Shown: positions 30,134-41,659, counted from the stretch's first letter. The stretch is 64,000 bases of DNA from Piezodorus guildinii (GCA_023052935.1 CM041294.1:103572116-103636115), one strand, 5' to 3'. Program-made: numbers and translations. Notes: generated from the sequence alone by a model not told the origin.

Positions 30134-32818
30134 TTACAAAAGGTCGCGGGACCACTGCCGTTTCAACCTTCTAGGTGGGTTGTATGGATGAGTGGAGCTG
30201 GATAGGGATTGAGCTAAAGGATTAGGATGATGAATGAGGTTCTGGTGGAATTTGGAAAATTTGGATGGAATTAGGTCTGAAATAAATGGAACATTAAGGT
30301 CGTGGTGCAAGGTATAATTGGAGACATAATAAGGAGCATTTACTATTGTACGGAGGACTTTGGATTGAAAGGATTGAATGCGTTTGATGTTAGAACGTTT
30401 AGCTGTCCCCCACAGTTCAAGTCCGTAGGTCCAGATGGGCTTCAGTATTGTCTTGTAGATTAATAATTTGTTGTCAACTGTAAGTTCAGATTTTCTGTTG
30501 AGTAGTCGGTATAACTGTCCGAATCGTCGGTTGAGTTCTTGTCTTTTAAGTCTTGTATGTGGGTTCCAAGTCAATCTTTTGTCTAACAGTAAGCCAAGAT
30601 ACCGGACTGTATCTGAGAGAGGAATCGGTAATAAGTTGAAATAAACTGGCGAACAGGATTTTCGTCTAAGAGTAAAGGTTATGTGTTTACATTTGGCTTC
30701 GTTCACCTTTACACGCCAGTTATTACACCAGTGTTCGATAAGGAAAAGGTGTCTCTGAAGGTTTAAGGATGCTGTTTCAGGATTGGAACTGGATGATAGG
30801 ATGGCGGTGTCGTCTGCAAAAGTTGCCAGAAAGGTATCAGGATGTGTAGAAATATCAGCAGTGTAAAGGATGTAGAGGATGGGTCCCAAGACGCTGCCTT
30901 GAGGAAAACCGGCCTCAACGGGATAAAGGTTAGAAAATTCTTCACCACAGCGAACTCGGAAGGAACGGTTCGAGAGATAGGATCGGAGAATGAGGTATAG
31001 GGACTGGGGTAAATGGGTTTTCAGCTTGAAGAGTAATCCAGTGTGCCATACCCGGTCAAAAGCTTGCGCAATGTCCAGAAACGCACCAGAACAATACTCT
31101 TTGCATTCAAGAGCTGAGGAAATATGGTCTACAACTCGGAGCCCCTGTTGAACTGTGGAATGCTGAGGACGGAATCCAAACTGATGGGAAGGAAGATTTT
31201 GAGATTCTAATATGGGTAGGATACGTTTAAGAAGAAGCCTTTCGAAGATTTTTGAGAGGATGGGGAGTAGACTAATAGGCCTGTAGGATGAAGTGTTGTT
31301 GGAAGGTTTACCTGGTTTTAAAAAAAGGATGATGGTGGAATGTTTCCATAACAGAGGAAAATAGGTGGTGCGGAGGATGCAGTTGTAAATATAAGTAAGG
31401 AATATAATAGCTTTCTGCGGAAGTTGTCGGAGGATCTGGGAAGTAAGGAGATCGTGTCCAGGAGATTTACGGAGAGTCAGTTTTTGGAGAAGATATTTGA
31501 CCTCAGAGGGATTAATAGCTTTAGGAGGTAGGGAAAGTGAAATCGGTGACATAAGAAAGTCTTGCACTTCTGCGGTGTGATTGATGTGGGATTCCGGGTG
31601 AGGAGTGAATACTTTGGAGAGGTGGATGGCAAATTCCTCGGCTTTATCTTTATCAGACGCAGCCCAGGAGTCATCACCACGTCGGAGAGGATGGGAAACA
31701 TGATGGTATTTTAGGATCTTTTTCGTGACATTCCACAGGGAATTATCACGAGCTGATAGAGAGGCGAGGTAGGAATTAAAGGACTGGGAACGGAAGTTCG
31801 CCAACTCCCTCTTCAATTGTCTACAATAGAAGTTATAGGAGCGGCGATCTGTTGGGTGTCGGGTGCGCTGCCATAATGATCTTGCTCGGCGTTTGGTGTG
31901 GATAAGGTCTATAATAGGTTGTGGAAAATGATTTTGGTCTGGATTTATATTGGAGTGTTTAGGAGAGGAAGCAGTCCAGACAGCTTGTTGGATGGCGGTG
32001 GTAAAGGAATAGACGGAATTATCTAGGTCATCTTGGGTTTTGAGGGTTACTCTGAGGTCAATATTATCGGTCAGGATTTGGCGGAAAAGGTTCCAGTTGA
32101 CAGGGCCTCGGATGAATGATGGTGGAATGGGTTTTGGAATTGGAGTGAGTGATACTTTTAGGATCAGTGGACTATGGTCTGAGGATAGTTCGTCAAGGCG
32201 AGTTAAAGACAAGTTGAGAGAGCCTAATCCGCTGTGGATAAAGAAGTCGAGGATGTCAGGATTGCGGTTAGGATCGGTTGGCCAGTAGGTAGGGGAGTCA
32301 GGAGGCAGGATATTAAAATTTCGGGAGTTGAGTGCAGACAGCAAATTTCGTCCCCGAGAATTCGTGGTTCTGGAACCCCACTGCTGATGCTTGGCGTTTA
32401 AGTCTGCACCCAGAATGAAACGATTTCTTAAGGAATACAGGAAGGATACAAATTCAGAATTGTAAATGGAATGTTTAGGAGGGCAATATGCAGATGTGAG
32501 GGTTACCGGAAAGGAAAAAGTCTTGATTACTATGGCTGTGGCTTGTAGGAAATCATAGGTGGGAAGTGGGAGTAAATGATGAGAGAGGGATTGGTGGACA
32601 ATGATAGCAGAACCGGCATGGGCTTTACCGTCTGGGTGGTCAGTACGGTATGTCATGTATTGCGGTATTTTGAAGTACTGTTTAGTCGTTAGTCTTGTTT
32701 CAGTTATTAGTGCAACATCGATTGTTTTGTCTTGCAACAACGCTGTCAGTTCGTCAGTATGATTTCTAACACCATTCGCATTCCAAAGGAGAATGGATAA
32801 GGAGTTAGGTGAAGTCAT
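30134..32818 (-). CDS. Jockey-type ORF2: endonuclease and reverse transcriptase (copy 2)
   Basis: 894 residues, no length change from copies 1 and 3. Endonuclease motifs are intact (LLWNANG, ALITETRL, LGADLNAKHQQWG, SDHSPLIL). The reverse-transcriptase motifs include YRPISLLPILSKIFER, HQFGFR, FLDIAQAFDRVW and ATFADDTAIL. One conserved position differs: the GVPQGSVLGP motif reads GFPQGSVLGP, from a G-to-T change in the valine codon. This could weaken activity. The ORF starts directly after the ORF1 stop (TAAATG). If translation depends on ORF1 termination, the frameshifted ORF1 may still deliver ribosomes, because its downstream frame ends at the same stop. Confidence 0.92.
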   Translation of the reverse strand: MTSPNSLSILLWNANGVRNHTDELTALLQDKTIDVALITETRLTTKQYFKIPQYMTYRTDHPDGKAHAGSAIIVHQSLSHHLLPLPTYDFLQATAIVIKTFSFPVTLTSAYCPPKHSIYNSEFVSFLYSLRNRFILGADLNAKHQQWGSRTTNSRGRNLLSALNSRNFNILPPDSPTYWPTDPNRNPDILDFFIHSGLGSLNLSLTRLDELSSDHSPLILKVSLTPIPKPIPPSFIRGPVNWNLFRQILTDNIDLRVTLKTQDDLDNSVYSFTTAIQQAVWTASSPKHSNINPDQNHFPQPIIDLIHTKRRARSLWQRTRHPTDRRSYNFYCRQLKRELANFRSQSFNSYLASLSARDNSLWNVTKKILKYHHVSHPLRRGDDSWAASDKDKAEEFAIHLSKVFTPHPESHINHTAEVQDFLMSPISLSLPPKAINPSEVKYLLQKLTLRKSPGHDLLTSQILRQLPQKAIIFLTYIYNCILRTTYFPLLWKHSTIILFLKPGKPSNNTSSYRPISLLPILSKIFERLLLKRILPILESQNLPSHQFGFRPQHSTVQQGLRVVDHISSALECKEYCSGAFLDIAQAFDRVWHTGLLFKLKTHLPQSLYLILRSYLSNRSFRVRCGEEFSNLYPVEAGFPQGSVLGPILYILYTADISTHPDTFLATFADDTAILSSSSNPETASLNLQRHLFLIEHWCNNWRVKVNEAKCKHITFTLRRKSCSPVYFNLLPIPLSDTVRYLGLLLDKRLTWNPHTRLKRQELNRRFGQLYRLLNRKSELTVDNKLLIYKTILKPIWTYGLELWGTAKRSNIKRIQSFQSKVLRTIVNAPYYVSNYTLHHDLNVPFISDLIPSKFSKFHQNLIHHPNPLAQSLSSSTHPYNPPRRLKRQWSRDLL

Positions 32819-33764
32819 TTAAGGATTTTTCAAGGCAGGGATTAGATTCGATACTAGATTTGTAAGGAGTGATATAAGCGGCATAACAAGAGATTTGATT
32901 TCGGAGATGAACGATGTCATTAGACTGGTAAGATCTGTGACGTTTGATGGTGGAGGGATATGAGAAATTTGATGTTGAGGAGTTTTTTGAAGATTAGGTA
33001 AACTTTGAGGATAGATTCTTGTACAATAGATTGAGAATGTTGAGAAAAAATGTTGTTCCGGCAGAGCCTCGACTTTATGATTCTGGTTACCACCTCTACT
33101 GTCTACTGAGGTCATATATTTTTTCGACTCCTGCTGATGGTTCCAAGTCCACGAAGAATAGAGGCAGTGGACTTTTATCTTTTAGAACGTTGGTGACTTG
33201 CCTCACTTGGAATCCTAATTCTGTCAGTTCTTCTTTGATTGCTTCAACGGGTGTTGAGGAATGTAGGTTTCTGATTACGACCCTTAATGCTCTCTCTTGG
33301 CGCAGCTGATAAGTATGAAAGTCAGCTTTGGTCTCAGTCAGATATTTTACAATCTTTCTGTAGGTTTCAGCAGTAGTCGGAGATATTTTAGTATCATTGG
33401 TTCTACTTATACAATAATAACTATTAGGATCTGTTACTTTGTTTAAATGCGCACACATCAGTTTAAAATTTTTAATATTTTTAACAAATATTGGTGGAGG
33501 TAGTGGTTCTCTGGGTATAGGAAAAGATTCCATGGTTTCTTTTTCATTTTGGAGGATCTGAAATGGATTCTGTGTAAAAAACGGAGATTCATCAGTTATT
33601 CCTTGTGATGATGTGCTGGGCTGTGGTTCAGATCCTAATGAGGTAGCTGACGCGGTCGCTGGTGGAATCATTTTTTTATTTTGTTCACGGCGGGGTCTCT
33701 GTTTTGTGGGAGACGAGTTCGAACCTGCAGATCTAGATCTTTTACTTGCGGACTTTGAGGACAT
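32819..33764 (-). pseudogene. Jockey-type ORF1 with internal deletion removing the zinc knuckles (copy 2)
   Basis: The N-terminal ~220 residues match copy 3 almost word for word up to KIYDLSRQ and then hit a stop. The C-terminal ~75 residues resume in another frame (PPSNVTDLTSL, VMPLISLLTNLVSNLIP). Compared with copy 3 about 350 bp are missing around 33110, not a multiple of three. The lost part is the whole CCHC zinc-knuckle cluster and part of the Arg/Pro-rich linker. The protein cannot bind nucleic acid in the usual way. The insertion has a clean target-site duplication, so either the deletion is later or the copy was made with ORF1 supplied in trans. Confidence 0.88.
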
Positions 33765-34121
33765 GACTTGATGAAAATATCTCATTGATTAAGAAAATAA
33801 TAATAATAATAAATAAATAATGAGATAAGAATTAAAGATAAAAGAAAGATAATTAAAGAAAAGCAAGCCCGAGCTTGCCGAGCTAGCGGCAATCAGCTGA
33901 TCAGTGACCCTTCTTTCACTTTTTCGTGATTGTACAAAGTAAATTATAACTTTGCTTACCGGAATTTCTCCAATATTCACTGCCGTAGTATTCCTGAGGT
34001 CTAGTGATGTTCTCCAGACTGAATTCAAGCGAATTCCTACTGAAAAAAGCAAAAATCTGAGAGACGATGTAACGTATGACTGTTATCATCGAGCGCATCA
34101 GCTGATCATTCGCAAATAATT

Positions 34122-35350
34122 AATAAAATAAATAGCAAGGCCCCAAAACATTCTTCATCGTATAACATTGCATGGATTGAATTGTAATTTAAATCTATCA
34201 AACTGCGATAAAATGAAGCTATGGAGAAATAATTTAATATCACTAAGGGATTCAAATTCAAAAAAATATAAATAGCCAATATATGATTAAAGTTAGGAAT
34301 CCCAAAACGTATCTCTTTTAATCACATTTAGCCGTATTAAATAACATTACTGACTAATGTTTACAGGAGGTGATTAGATTTGTAATTAATATCAGGGGTG
34401 ATCTTTTAAAGTTAAATTTTAAATATTCCAAGCAAAAAAATAATATATATAGTTTGCCTAATACAAATGAAGCGGAAGATCTCTGGGTAGCTTCTCCTCA
34501 AGAGTTTATCAAGCCAATAGTTACTTTCTTCACATTTACTTGTTGTATTTTTTCCTATACAGTTGTTTATTTATTTATTTTTTTTTTTTTGGCTAAATTA
34601 AAACTTTTTATTTTATGTGATTTAAAAAAAAACAACTTTAATTGTAAAGAGTAAAAATTTAATCATGAAAAATATAACCTTATTCGACTTACTGCACTTT
34701 CAAACAAATGACTCAGATTTTTGCGACCTTGTGATCGCCGCAGAATTCGTCCAAGACAACGCTAAACTGAGTTTGTAGATAACTACATATATCCCTGTAA
34801 AATTCTCCTAATGAAGTCCGTAGAGTTTTCAGCTAGAACAACATTTTCCCGGTAGATGCTTCGGGAAGTTTAATTAGGTTCCTTTTGCTTCATGAGAAAA
34901 CTTGAATTATTAAAGCTACTAACATACTTAAAAGTTGGTAATTATTTATTTTATGTAAACCCTTTAACGCTAAAAAAACATTTGCGAGGTTGAAGAATGA
35001 ATTATATTGTAAATAAATTAATAGTTTAAAATTATCTTATATCCTAATATCTTATTTCTTGCATATGAATAATTCAATTCGATTGACAGGTATTCATTTA
35101 AATACAAACAATATTATGTTAGGAATAAATATAACAGGTTTATATAATTGAACAAGATCATAATCAGTAAAATGCTTAAAATATCTTAATAATAGAGGTA
35201 AACTTAATTCAGCACATCTATATTTTGGGTGTTTTTTTTTAATAAACTATCATGCACAATAAATAATGTTGAAATAAATTAGACCAGACTTTTAATTAAC
35301 AACATAAACATGGGATACGATTTCTCATAAATAAATTTTAAAAAAATAAT
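34122..35350. other. AT-rich interval with no gene recognised
   Basis: A 94-codon frame at 34370-34654 shows no recognisable motif apart from one hydrophobic stretch; I do not call it a gene. Confidence 0.4.
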
Positions 35351-35351
35351 T

Positions 35352-35408
35352 TTTTTTTTTTGAACAATAACAATTGTTATTGAGAAAATTTTACAATCTG
35401 TCCCAATT
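35352..35408 (-). mobile_element. Extremely 5'-truncated Jockey copy (3' end only)
   Basis: About 45 bp matching the 3' end of Jockey copy 2 (GAGAAAATTTTACAATCTGTC plus-strand sense) plus an A-tail (T run on the plus strand). The flanks TTAAAAAAATA on both sides look like a target-site duplication. It shows target-primed reverse transcription aborting almost immediately. Confidence 0.65.
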
Positions 35409-35433
35409 AAAAAAATATAATAGAAATAAAAAC

Positions 35434-36264
35434 TTTCTTATACCAGGCAAACGTTGTTTTATATATAAATTATTTCTAGGAAATTTTTTGTGTAGAAAAA
35501 AAATAAAAAATCTTATTGTAAATATGTAAGGATGTGGTATATGAGTGAAAGAGTAAAAATAACAAAGCAGCAAACATTAAGTTTTTTTAAATTTATTCCT
35601 TAAAATTACATATATCATTACTTACTTAAGACAAAACAATAGCAAACAATCTCAATCTCTCAATGCTAAAGTGTGAACAATATTTTTTTGTTAGCCCGTC
35701 TTTAGCTATCACAAACAAACTGGATGGTTTACCCATTCGAGAGCATGCCACGTATAATTGTCCGTGTGAAAAACATGAGTTACACTGATGTAATAAAATG
35801 ACAATTGTAAGGGGTACTACCACGGTTGATGGATAAACAATAATCATGGCCTAAAACTGTGGAGAGAGTGAGAGAAGGCTTATTGTCTGAGAGAAAGAGG
35901 AGGCCGTCTGTTTGCTGGCTGAGAAGTGACACCGGTAAACCTCTAACGAAGTTATAATTGATCAGTTATCGAGCGGAATGAAAAAGTATTAAATTACTAA
36001 AATTACTATTAAAAAATAGGGGTTGTTGATAGAAGGGTGACAATTTAAGGTTGTATGTATTTTTTAATGCAACATTATAAAAAACAGTTTTATCCAAAAA
36101 ATTAAAAAAATAATGTTAAGGGTGGATCACCCTTATTTTTAGGGGTATGAAAAATAGATAGTAGCCGATTCTCAGAGTTATTGGATATGCATATAAAATT
36201 ACATAAAAATCACTCGGAGGAGTGTGGTAACTAGGATTGTGACACGAGAATTTTATATATTAGA
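35434..36264 (-). mobile_element. Non-autonomous Helitron, second copy, with helicase relic
   Basis: Minus-strand element that begins TCTAATATATAAAATTCTCG and ends near ACAACGTTTGCCTGG, the same termini as the Helitron at 22.7 kb. It shares the CTGAGAATCGGCTACTATCT block after the 5' end. Between 35847 and 35626 (minus) is an open 73-codon relic of the helicase C-terminus: CNSCFSHGQLYVACSRMG, KPSSLFVIAKDGLTKK. The FSHGQLYVACSR text is characteristic of PIF1-like Helitron helicases. Rep and the helicase core are absent, so mobilisation would need a full Helitron elsewhere. Confidence 0.75.
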
Positions 36265-38395
36265 TAAAAACTTCCTAAAATCATGTGTATCAATTAATGC
36301 TAACTATTATTAGTTAGCAACTAATAATAACTATTATTATTAGCATATACTATTATTATTAGCAACTAAGTATTATTAGTTAATTAGTATTCTTACTATT
36401 ATTATATTGTATCTGTATTATTACTTTAGGGCTAAAATTACCTTTATGGTTGAAAAGCCTATATGTTACTAAATAAATAAATATTGCTAACTAGGCTAAT
36501 TACGCAAAATTGAATGTCGGTCTAGTTAAATATAAAGATTAAGAATAATAGTTACTGAAAGAGAATAAGAGGTATATATTATAAAACTGGTTAAAAAATA
36601 AAACACATATTAGAGTTTTTGGACATATTTATAATAAAGGTAATAAAATATGAAAAAAACACATATTGGAGTGCCTTCGGAAGAAAAATTCAATAACCTG
36701 AATTGAAGATTGAAATTTTAATATTATCGAAGAAGTTTACAGCATAAAAAACATATAAAAGCCGAAAATAAATGGACATAAGAAAATGAAAAACATATAT
36801 ATTAGAGATGCTAAACTACCCAGACGAATTCTTTGTCGGCTTTCAATATGCCATATGCACAGCGAATAAATAAGACGGAACAGAGAAGAATAAATTGGTC
36901 TATAAAAGGCAAAGTACTTCTTACTAAGATTTTATGCCGAATATAAAATGCAATATAACAATAAACCATCCAAGAAAATAGCTTTTTGCATAGCCCTACT
37001 GGGCTTTATCTCCTTTACGTAGCTGCAGGGGAAAGGCGTACATCACTTCTAGGATAAAACAAAATATATTGAGTAAACAGATTTATATAAGAGTAAACGT
37101 CCTGTGGCCAAAACCCGTCCACGAAAAAAAATTGTGCCAGTGAATTATATCGTCACACATTTTTTAATTTTTTTTTATTTAATAATTCCCTATTTTTTAA
37201 TTAATAATTAAAACACGCCAAAGTGGTGTTATCCGATATACATCAGTTGATCTGCAACAAATAGTATTCATTTCCTGAAAATTAATTACCTAATACTTCA
37301 ATATTTTACGTATTAATAATTAATTAAAGAAATGTATAAATTTTGTTTTCTTTCTAATTATGTATTTACATACGTTAGTGTATATAAGTGTGTGTGTGTG
37401 AGTATTATGTTATGTGTATAAGAAAACAAAAGAATATACTAAAATTATATAAGATCTTGGGTTATTATATTACTATAGCCGCTATTATACACGATGATAG
37501 ATCCTCAGTCAAGTAAAATAAGGGAAAAAGTTCCATTTGTCAGTTAATATCATAGTGTAGTGTTGCTCTAGGTTGAGATCGTACTGTTACAAAGTGATAT
37601 ACTGCTCTACCGCCAGGTTCTTCCAAATTAAAGATAACCGCTTTACAGATAACCACTTTTCAAGCTCCAGGGAATAGAATTATCAATAATTATTCTGCCA
37701 CTGCCTGACTCGTATTCGGGATCAACGGTTAATAAATACTGAAGCCTAGGCAGTTCCATTTATAAGTATATTGAATTAAATAAAAAAGTATCACCAAATT
37801 TTTTTTTTTTTAATCATTACCCGATATTATTTTAATTTTAAAAATTGATATTGATGTTATAACAGCAAACTATAATATTGCACAGTGATCAAACTAATGC
37901 CATGGAAATGGGGTTTATTGTTTCCAAGGGAGTCTTTGAAGGCTGAAGGCATCTCACCATCGCATAAAGGGTCGGGAGCCCTCCGCTGATCAGGAAGGGC
38001 TGGAGAACTTGTAACGATTCAAAGTTCGATGGTTATAGTGTTCTATGATTAAAGACTTGCTCCCTACTTTGTAGGCATGATGTGCAATAAACTTCTCAAT
38101 GGCTCTATTTTAATCTTCCAACAACACCGATCATTGCAACATTATATAGCACAATGTTGTTTCTAAAATTATAACACTGTGGCAGAATGGTACTCATTTT
38201 AACCATTTTTTCAGTTTTTTTGTTTCTATTTCTCTTTCAAAGTGTAATATGTAAAAGTGTTTCATAATTCATTTTAAGACCCTTAAGGACTCTAGGCGCG
38301 CAATAATCACTTCATTTTAACTGCTTTTCATCATTCTCAATCACCTCTTACAACATTTTGTATATAATCTTTTTTTCTAAAATCCTTAGCTTTCC
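36265..38395. other. AT-rich interval with no gene recognised
   Basis: Contains an ATTATTATTAG-rich stretch at about 36300-36420 and a TGTG microsatellite near 37390. No supported gene in over 2 kb. Confidence 0.4.
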
Positions 38396-38635
38396 AAAGA
38401 TGTATTATACATCCATATTACTATTTTTTTTTCACAAAAACGAAAATTAAATAAAAAAAAAAAAATGTTTGCTCTTTCGTCTTCAGTTGGATATGGAATT
38501 GTTTCAACTTATACATTTCCCTATTTTTTATAAATGATAACAAAATGAAATGTTTTTTGGGATTCTAAAAAAATAAATGTACTTTAGAAGGAGAAAACAT
38601 AAAATATCACCATTCAAGCCCTGTCAGACTATTTC

Positions 38636-39810
38636 AATGATAATGAAACTTACATCATAATAATTTATATCATCATAATATTGAACAGAATTGATATGAG
38701 TATAAATAGTATTAAATCCATCCCAGAACTGAAAATGCCTTACTGGCTAAAAATGAGACCATATATAGATAGATCAATGGCGAAAATAAGGAAAGCACTC
38801 CCAATAGAAATTAGGAATTCTTTTCTCAGGCTGATAGAAAAATATCAAGACATCAATATGTTGTTTACTGGCGCATCCAAAATGGAAGACAGAGTTGGTT
38901 GTGCTGTCTACAGCAGAGAGCAACAGCTCATGTTCAGTCTGCCAGGCGAGAGCTCCGTCTTCTCCGGAGAAGCCACAGCCATACTGAGAGCTCTCAAATG
39001 GATTAGAAGCTCAGAAAAAATGACATGGACTATCGTTACGGACTCGTGGAGTGTTCTTGCGGCCATTGACAGCCAAACATCTTCTAACGCCATAATTAGA
39101 GACATAATAAATGAATGGTGGGAAACAAAAATAATGTCTAAAGTAGTGATTATGATTTGGGTACCATCTCACTTTGGAAATATTGGGAACGAAAGAGCCG
39201 ATCGAACAGCTGATTCAGCCAGAAAAGGTGAAGCCGAAGAGATTACTCAAATAAAAGAAACCATGATGGAGGATTGGGTGAGTAGCTACAAGAAAGTTCT
39301 TCTGAAAGAGGGGGAGGATGGTTGGAGAGAAAATATATCAAAATTGAGAACAATTAAATTCGACTATCAGAAATGGAGAACTAGTGCAAGATCTTCAAGG
39401 AGAGAGGAAATTGTTGTATGCAGAGTAAGAATTGGGCACTGCCAATTTACGCATGGTTACCTCTTGAGACGCCTGGAAGCGCCAACCTGCGAAAAATGCA
39501 ACAATTCTCCTCTAACTGTAGAACACTTGCTGATTGAGTGCCCGCTTTATGAGCAGTCAAGAAAAGGGTTGAATCTAAATAAAGACATGAAAGAAATACT
39601 TAAAGATGAGGAAGAAAGTATTAACAAATTAATAGAATTCACGAAAATGATAAGATTCTACCATAGAATATAATTATTTCGATCACGCCAATGACCCTCA
39701 AGGGTAGAGGCGGATAAACAAATAAAAAAAATAAATAAAATTATATCAAAGTTTACATCGATATTTGCAATGATTATGAAACATACATCATAATAAATTA
39801 TATCAAAGTT
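38636..39810. repeat. ~36-bp direct repeats flanking the I-type fragment
   Basis: ATGATAATGAAACTTACATC... at 38636-38673 recurs with about three mismatches as ATGATTATGAAACATACATC... at about 39770-39807. Also, ATATCAAAGTTTACATCGAT occurs twice (about 39743 and 39802). This is either an unusually long target-site duplication or a duplication made together with the insertion. Confidence 0.55.
38696..39673 (+). pseudogene. I-type retrotransposon fragment: RNase H and C-terminal domain, catalytic Asp lost
   Basis: Open 325-codon frame from the first ATG. The N-terminal ~60 residues match the linker before RNase H. The RNase H domain follows: FTGASKMEDRVGCAV, FSGEATAILRAL, IVTDSWSVLAAI and WVPSHFGNIGNERADRTA. 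RNase H would remove the RNA strand of the cDNA hybrid. The usual first catalytic aspartate (TDxS/TDAS) is glycine here (FTGAS), while the Glu and the other two Asp remain. The C-terminus has CEKCNNSPLTVEHLLIEC, a CCHC-like element. The 3' UTR (ATGACCCTCAAGGGTAGAGG, then A-rich TAA-type repeats) matches the element ending at 59.1 kb. It is a 5'-truncated copy and, despite the open frame, probably inactive. Confidence 0.85.
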
Positions 39811-40110
39811 TACATCGATATAGCGCTTTTAATCGAAATTGTTAGAGTCCTTTATAAGAAAATCGTAAAAAGGTGCAAACTACATGGTGCATAAAGTAGA
39901 ACGTCAGTCAGTCGATTTTATAAAAAAAAATTAAAAACAGTTGCTGTAATAACTAGAGTATAGTTGTCTCAAATAGTTAATTTCGTACCACTTTTCGTTT
40001 TCTTGCTAGACTAACCACACACGGACACAAAAAAACACGCCCTAAAATTTCAATTAGAAAATTTACACGCTCACAATACTTTTACTTACTATATATTATC
40101 ATATACTATA

Positions 40111-40616
40111 TATATAATACTTTATCGCATAACAATATCTTTTTCAAAACAATTAAAATATTTAGGCATACCGTAAACAAATTTTCAATCACCATATTAA
40201 CAATAAAATAAATTGTATTTCAAATGATCATATAAAATATACCCTAATTTCAGTAAATATTCAAAAGTTTCATATACAATACATACTGTACAGTACAAGT
40301 ATGTTGTTAAGCCTATAATTACATATGCATGGTCGGTCTGGAGGCTAGCAAAACGCAATAAAGTATATAATACTTTATCGCATAACAATATCTTTTTCAA
40401 AACAATTAAAATATTTAGGCATACCGTAAACGAATTTTCAATCACCATATTAACAATAAAATAAATTGTATTTCAAATGATCATATAAAATATACCCTAA
40501 TTTCAGTAAATATTCAAAAGTTTCATATTCAATACATACTGTACAGTACAAGTATGTTGTTAAGCCTATAATTACATATGCATGGTCGGTCTGGAGGCTA
40601 GCAAAACGCAATAAAG
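40111..40616. repeat. Tandem duplication, 2 x 253 bp
   Basis: 40111-40363 and 40364-40616 are adjacent direct copies. I find only two differences (GTAAACAAAT against GTAAACGAAT; CATATACAAT against CATATTCAAT). No gene lies inside. A very recent duplication, or an assembly artefact. Confidence 0.9.
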
Positions 40617-41312
40617 TAAACTAGAATCACTACAAAGCAAATATTGAGAAATCATCAATAATTACCCGCCATCTACGGAAGTTAGTACCACGCAACAAGA
40701 GATGAATATTTCAAGAACACAAGAATTTATAACAAAATAAAAATTTTCTTTGTCACAAAATGCTAACTTACTGACAAAAAATATAAATAAATAATAAAAA
40801 TTAAATAAAATTAATTATACAAAATCAATAACAGAACATATACTAATAATATACAAATTCTATAGAGCTAAGTCTTACTGATATAAAAGTATTAATGCTC
40901 TTTATTTATTTTTCTGTCGAGTTTTAAAAATGTATACTAATCACATAAATAGTGAATATGCATAAATTAATTTAAGATAATAAGAAACACAGTGTAAAGA
41001 ATCTCATTAAGGTATAATAAATTGTTTACTTATTATTACATTATTTGAGTTTAAAAAAGGTCATAAACACATAAGGTTCGAGCCAAACAGTGACCTACAC
41101 CACTTCCTTTAATTATCTAATTTTCGAAGTTTCTTTCTTTAACATACATTTTATTTTGTTAATTCGATAAAAATTATTATTTCACGACGTTACGATGCGT
41201 AAATGTAACAACAGTTCTAGGTAACTAAAGAAGAAATGTAACTAAAAGAAAAATATTCATGTTGAGATGTTTCAGGTGAGGATAAAAAATCTTATAAAAT
41301 AGTGATTGTGAG
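40617..41312. other. AT-rich interval with no gene recognised
   Basis: Nothing supported. Confidence 0.35.
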
Positions 41313-41433
41313 TGACAAACAATTTATTAACCTAAGTTTCGACTCACATTGGGGGTCTTCATCACAGCTTCTCTTCCCAAGGGAGGGAAGTTGATTGACG
41401 GGGTCGAAACATTGGTTAGTAAATTGTTTGTTA
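41313..41433. repeat. Hairpin with ~30-bp arms
   Basis: ACAAACAATTTATTAACCTA... at 41315 is mirrored by ...GGTTAGTAAATTGTTTGT ending at 41431, and both arms close on TTTCGAC/GTCGAAA. The loop contains GGGGGTCTTCATCACAGC and an AGGGAGGGAAG segment. TCGAAAC-type ends next to GATGAAGACCC on the minus strand recall sequence around Penelope-like element ribozymes, but the fit is poor. Confidence 0.6.
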
Positions 41434-41434
41434 C

Positions 41435-41440
<6 letters not shown>

Positions 41441-41484
<44 letters not shown>
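41441..41484. repeat. (AT)n microsatellite
   Basis: Uninterrupted AT dinucleotide run just after the hairpin. Confidence 0.9.
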
Positions 41485-41491
<7 letters not shown>

Positions 41492-41659
41492 ATAATATTC
41501 ATTAAACGGTCAATTATTTAATATTCAATAATAGAAAAATTTTTGGAAAAAAAAGAAAGAGGAAAAGACATACTAAATCATGGTTTAATTGGTATGAGCT
41601 TCTGAAGTACATTAAAGAACTTCGCAAGTCACTTTTCACATTTCTAACGGACTACAATA

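Larger units (their letters stand above)
29878..34111 (-). mobile_element. Jockey-clade retrotransposon, copy 2 (ORF1 damaged)
   Basis: Minus-strand element with the same layout as copy 1, bounded by the exact 10-bp duplication GCAAATAATT at 29868-29877 and 34112-34121. The 3' UTR is of a second type (CACATTGAGTGGAG...; end CTCAATAAAAATTGTTGTTG). It lacks a pure poly(A) tail: the last bases before the duplication read GATAACTGA. ORF2 is open. ORF1 carries a ~350-bp deletion. Confidence 0.85.
38400..40100 (-). repeat. Dispersed repeat family A, minus-strand copy interrupted by an I-type fragment
   Basis: Read on the minus strand, 40100 down to 39740 matches the start of family A (GTAAGTAAAAGTATTG, GTGTCCGTGTGTGG, AAACGAAAAG). 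38675 down to ~38400 matches its later part (TGAAATAGTCTGACAGGGCT, GTTTTCTCCTTCTAAA). The I-type fragment lies between, so family A was there first. Confidence 0.6.

Noticed and set aside
35352..36264. Consistent Jockey targeting of Helitron 3' ends
   Set aside because: The two Jockey-Helitron neighbours differ in orientation and distance, so two cases do not establish a pattern.
36300..36420. CRISPR-like array of ATTATTATTAG units
   Set aside because: It is a simple AT-rich microsatellite without constant spacers, and the sequence is eukaryotic.
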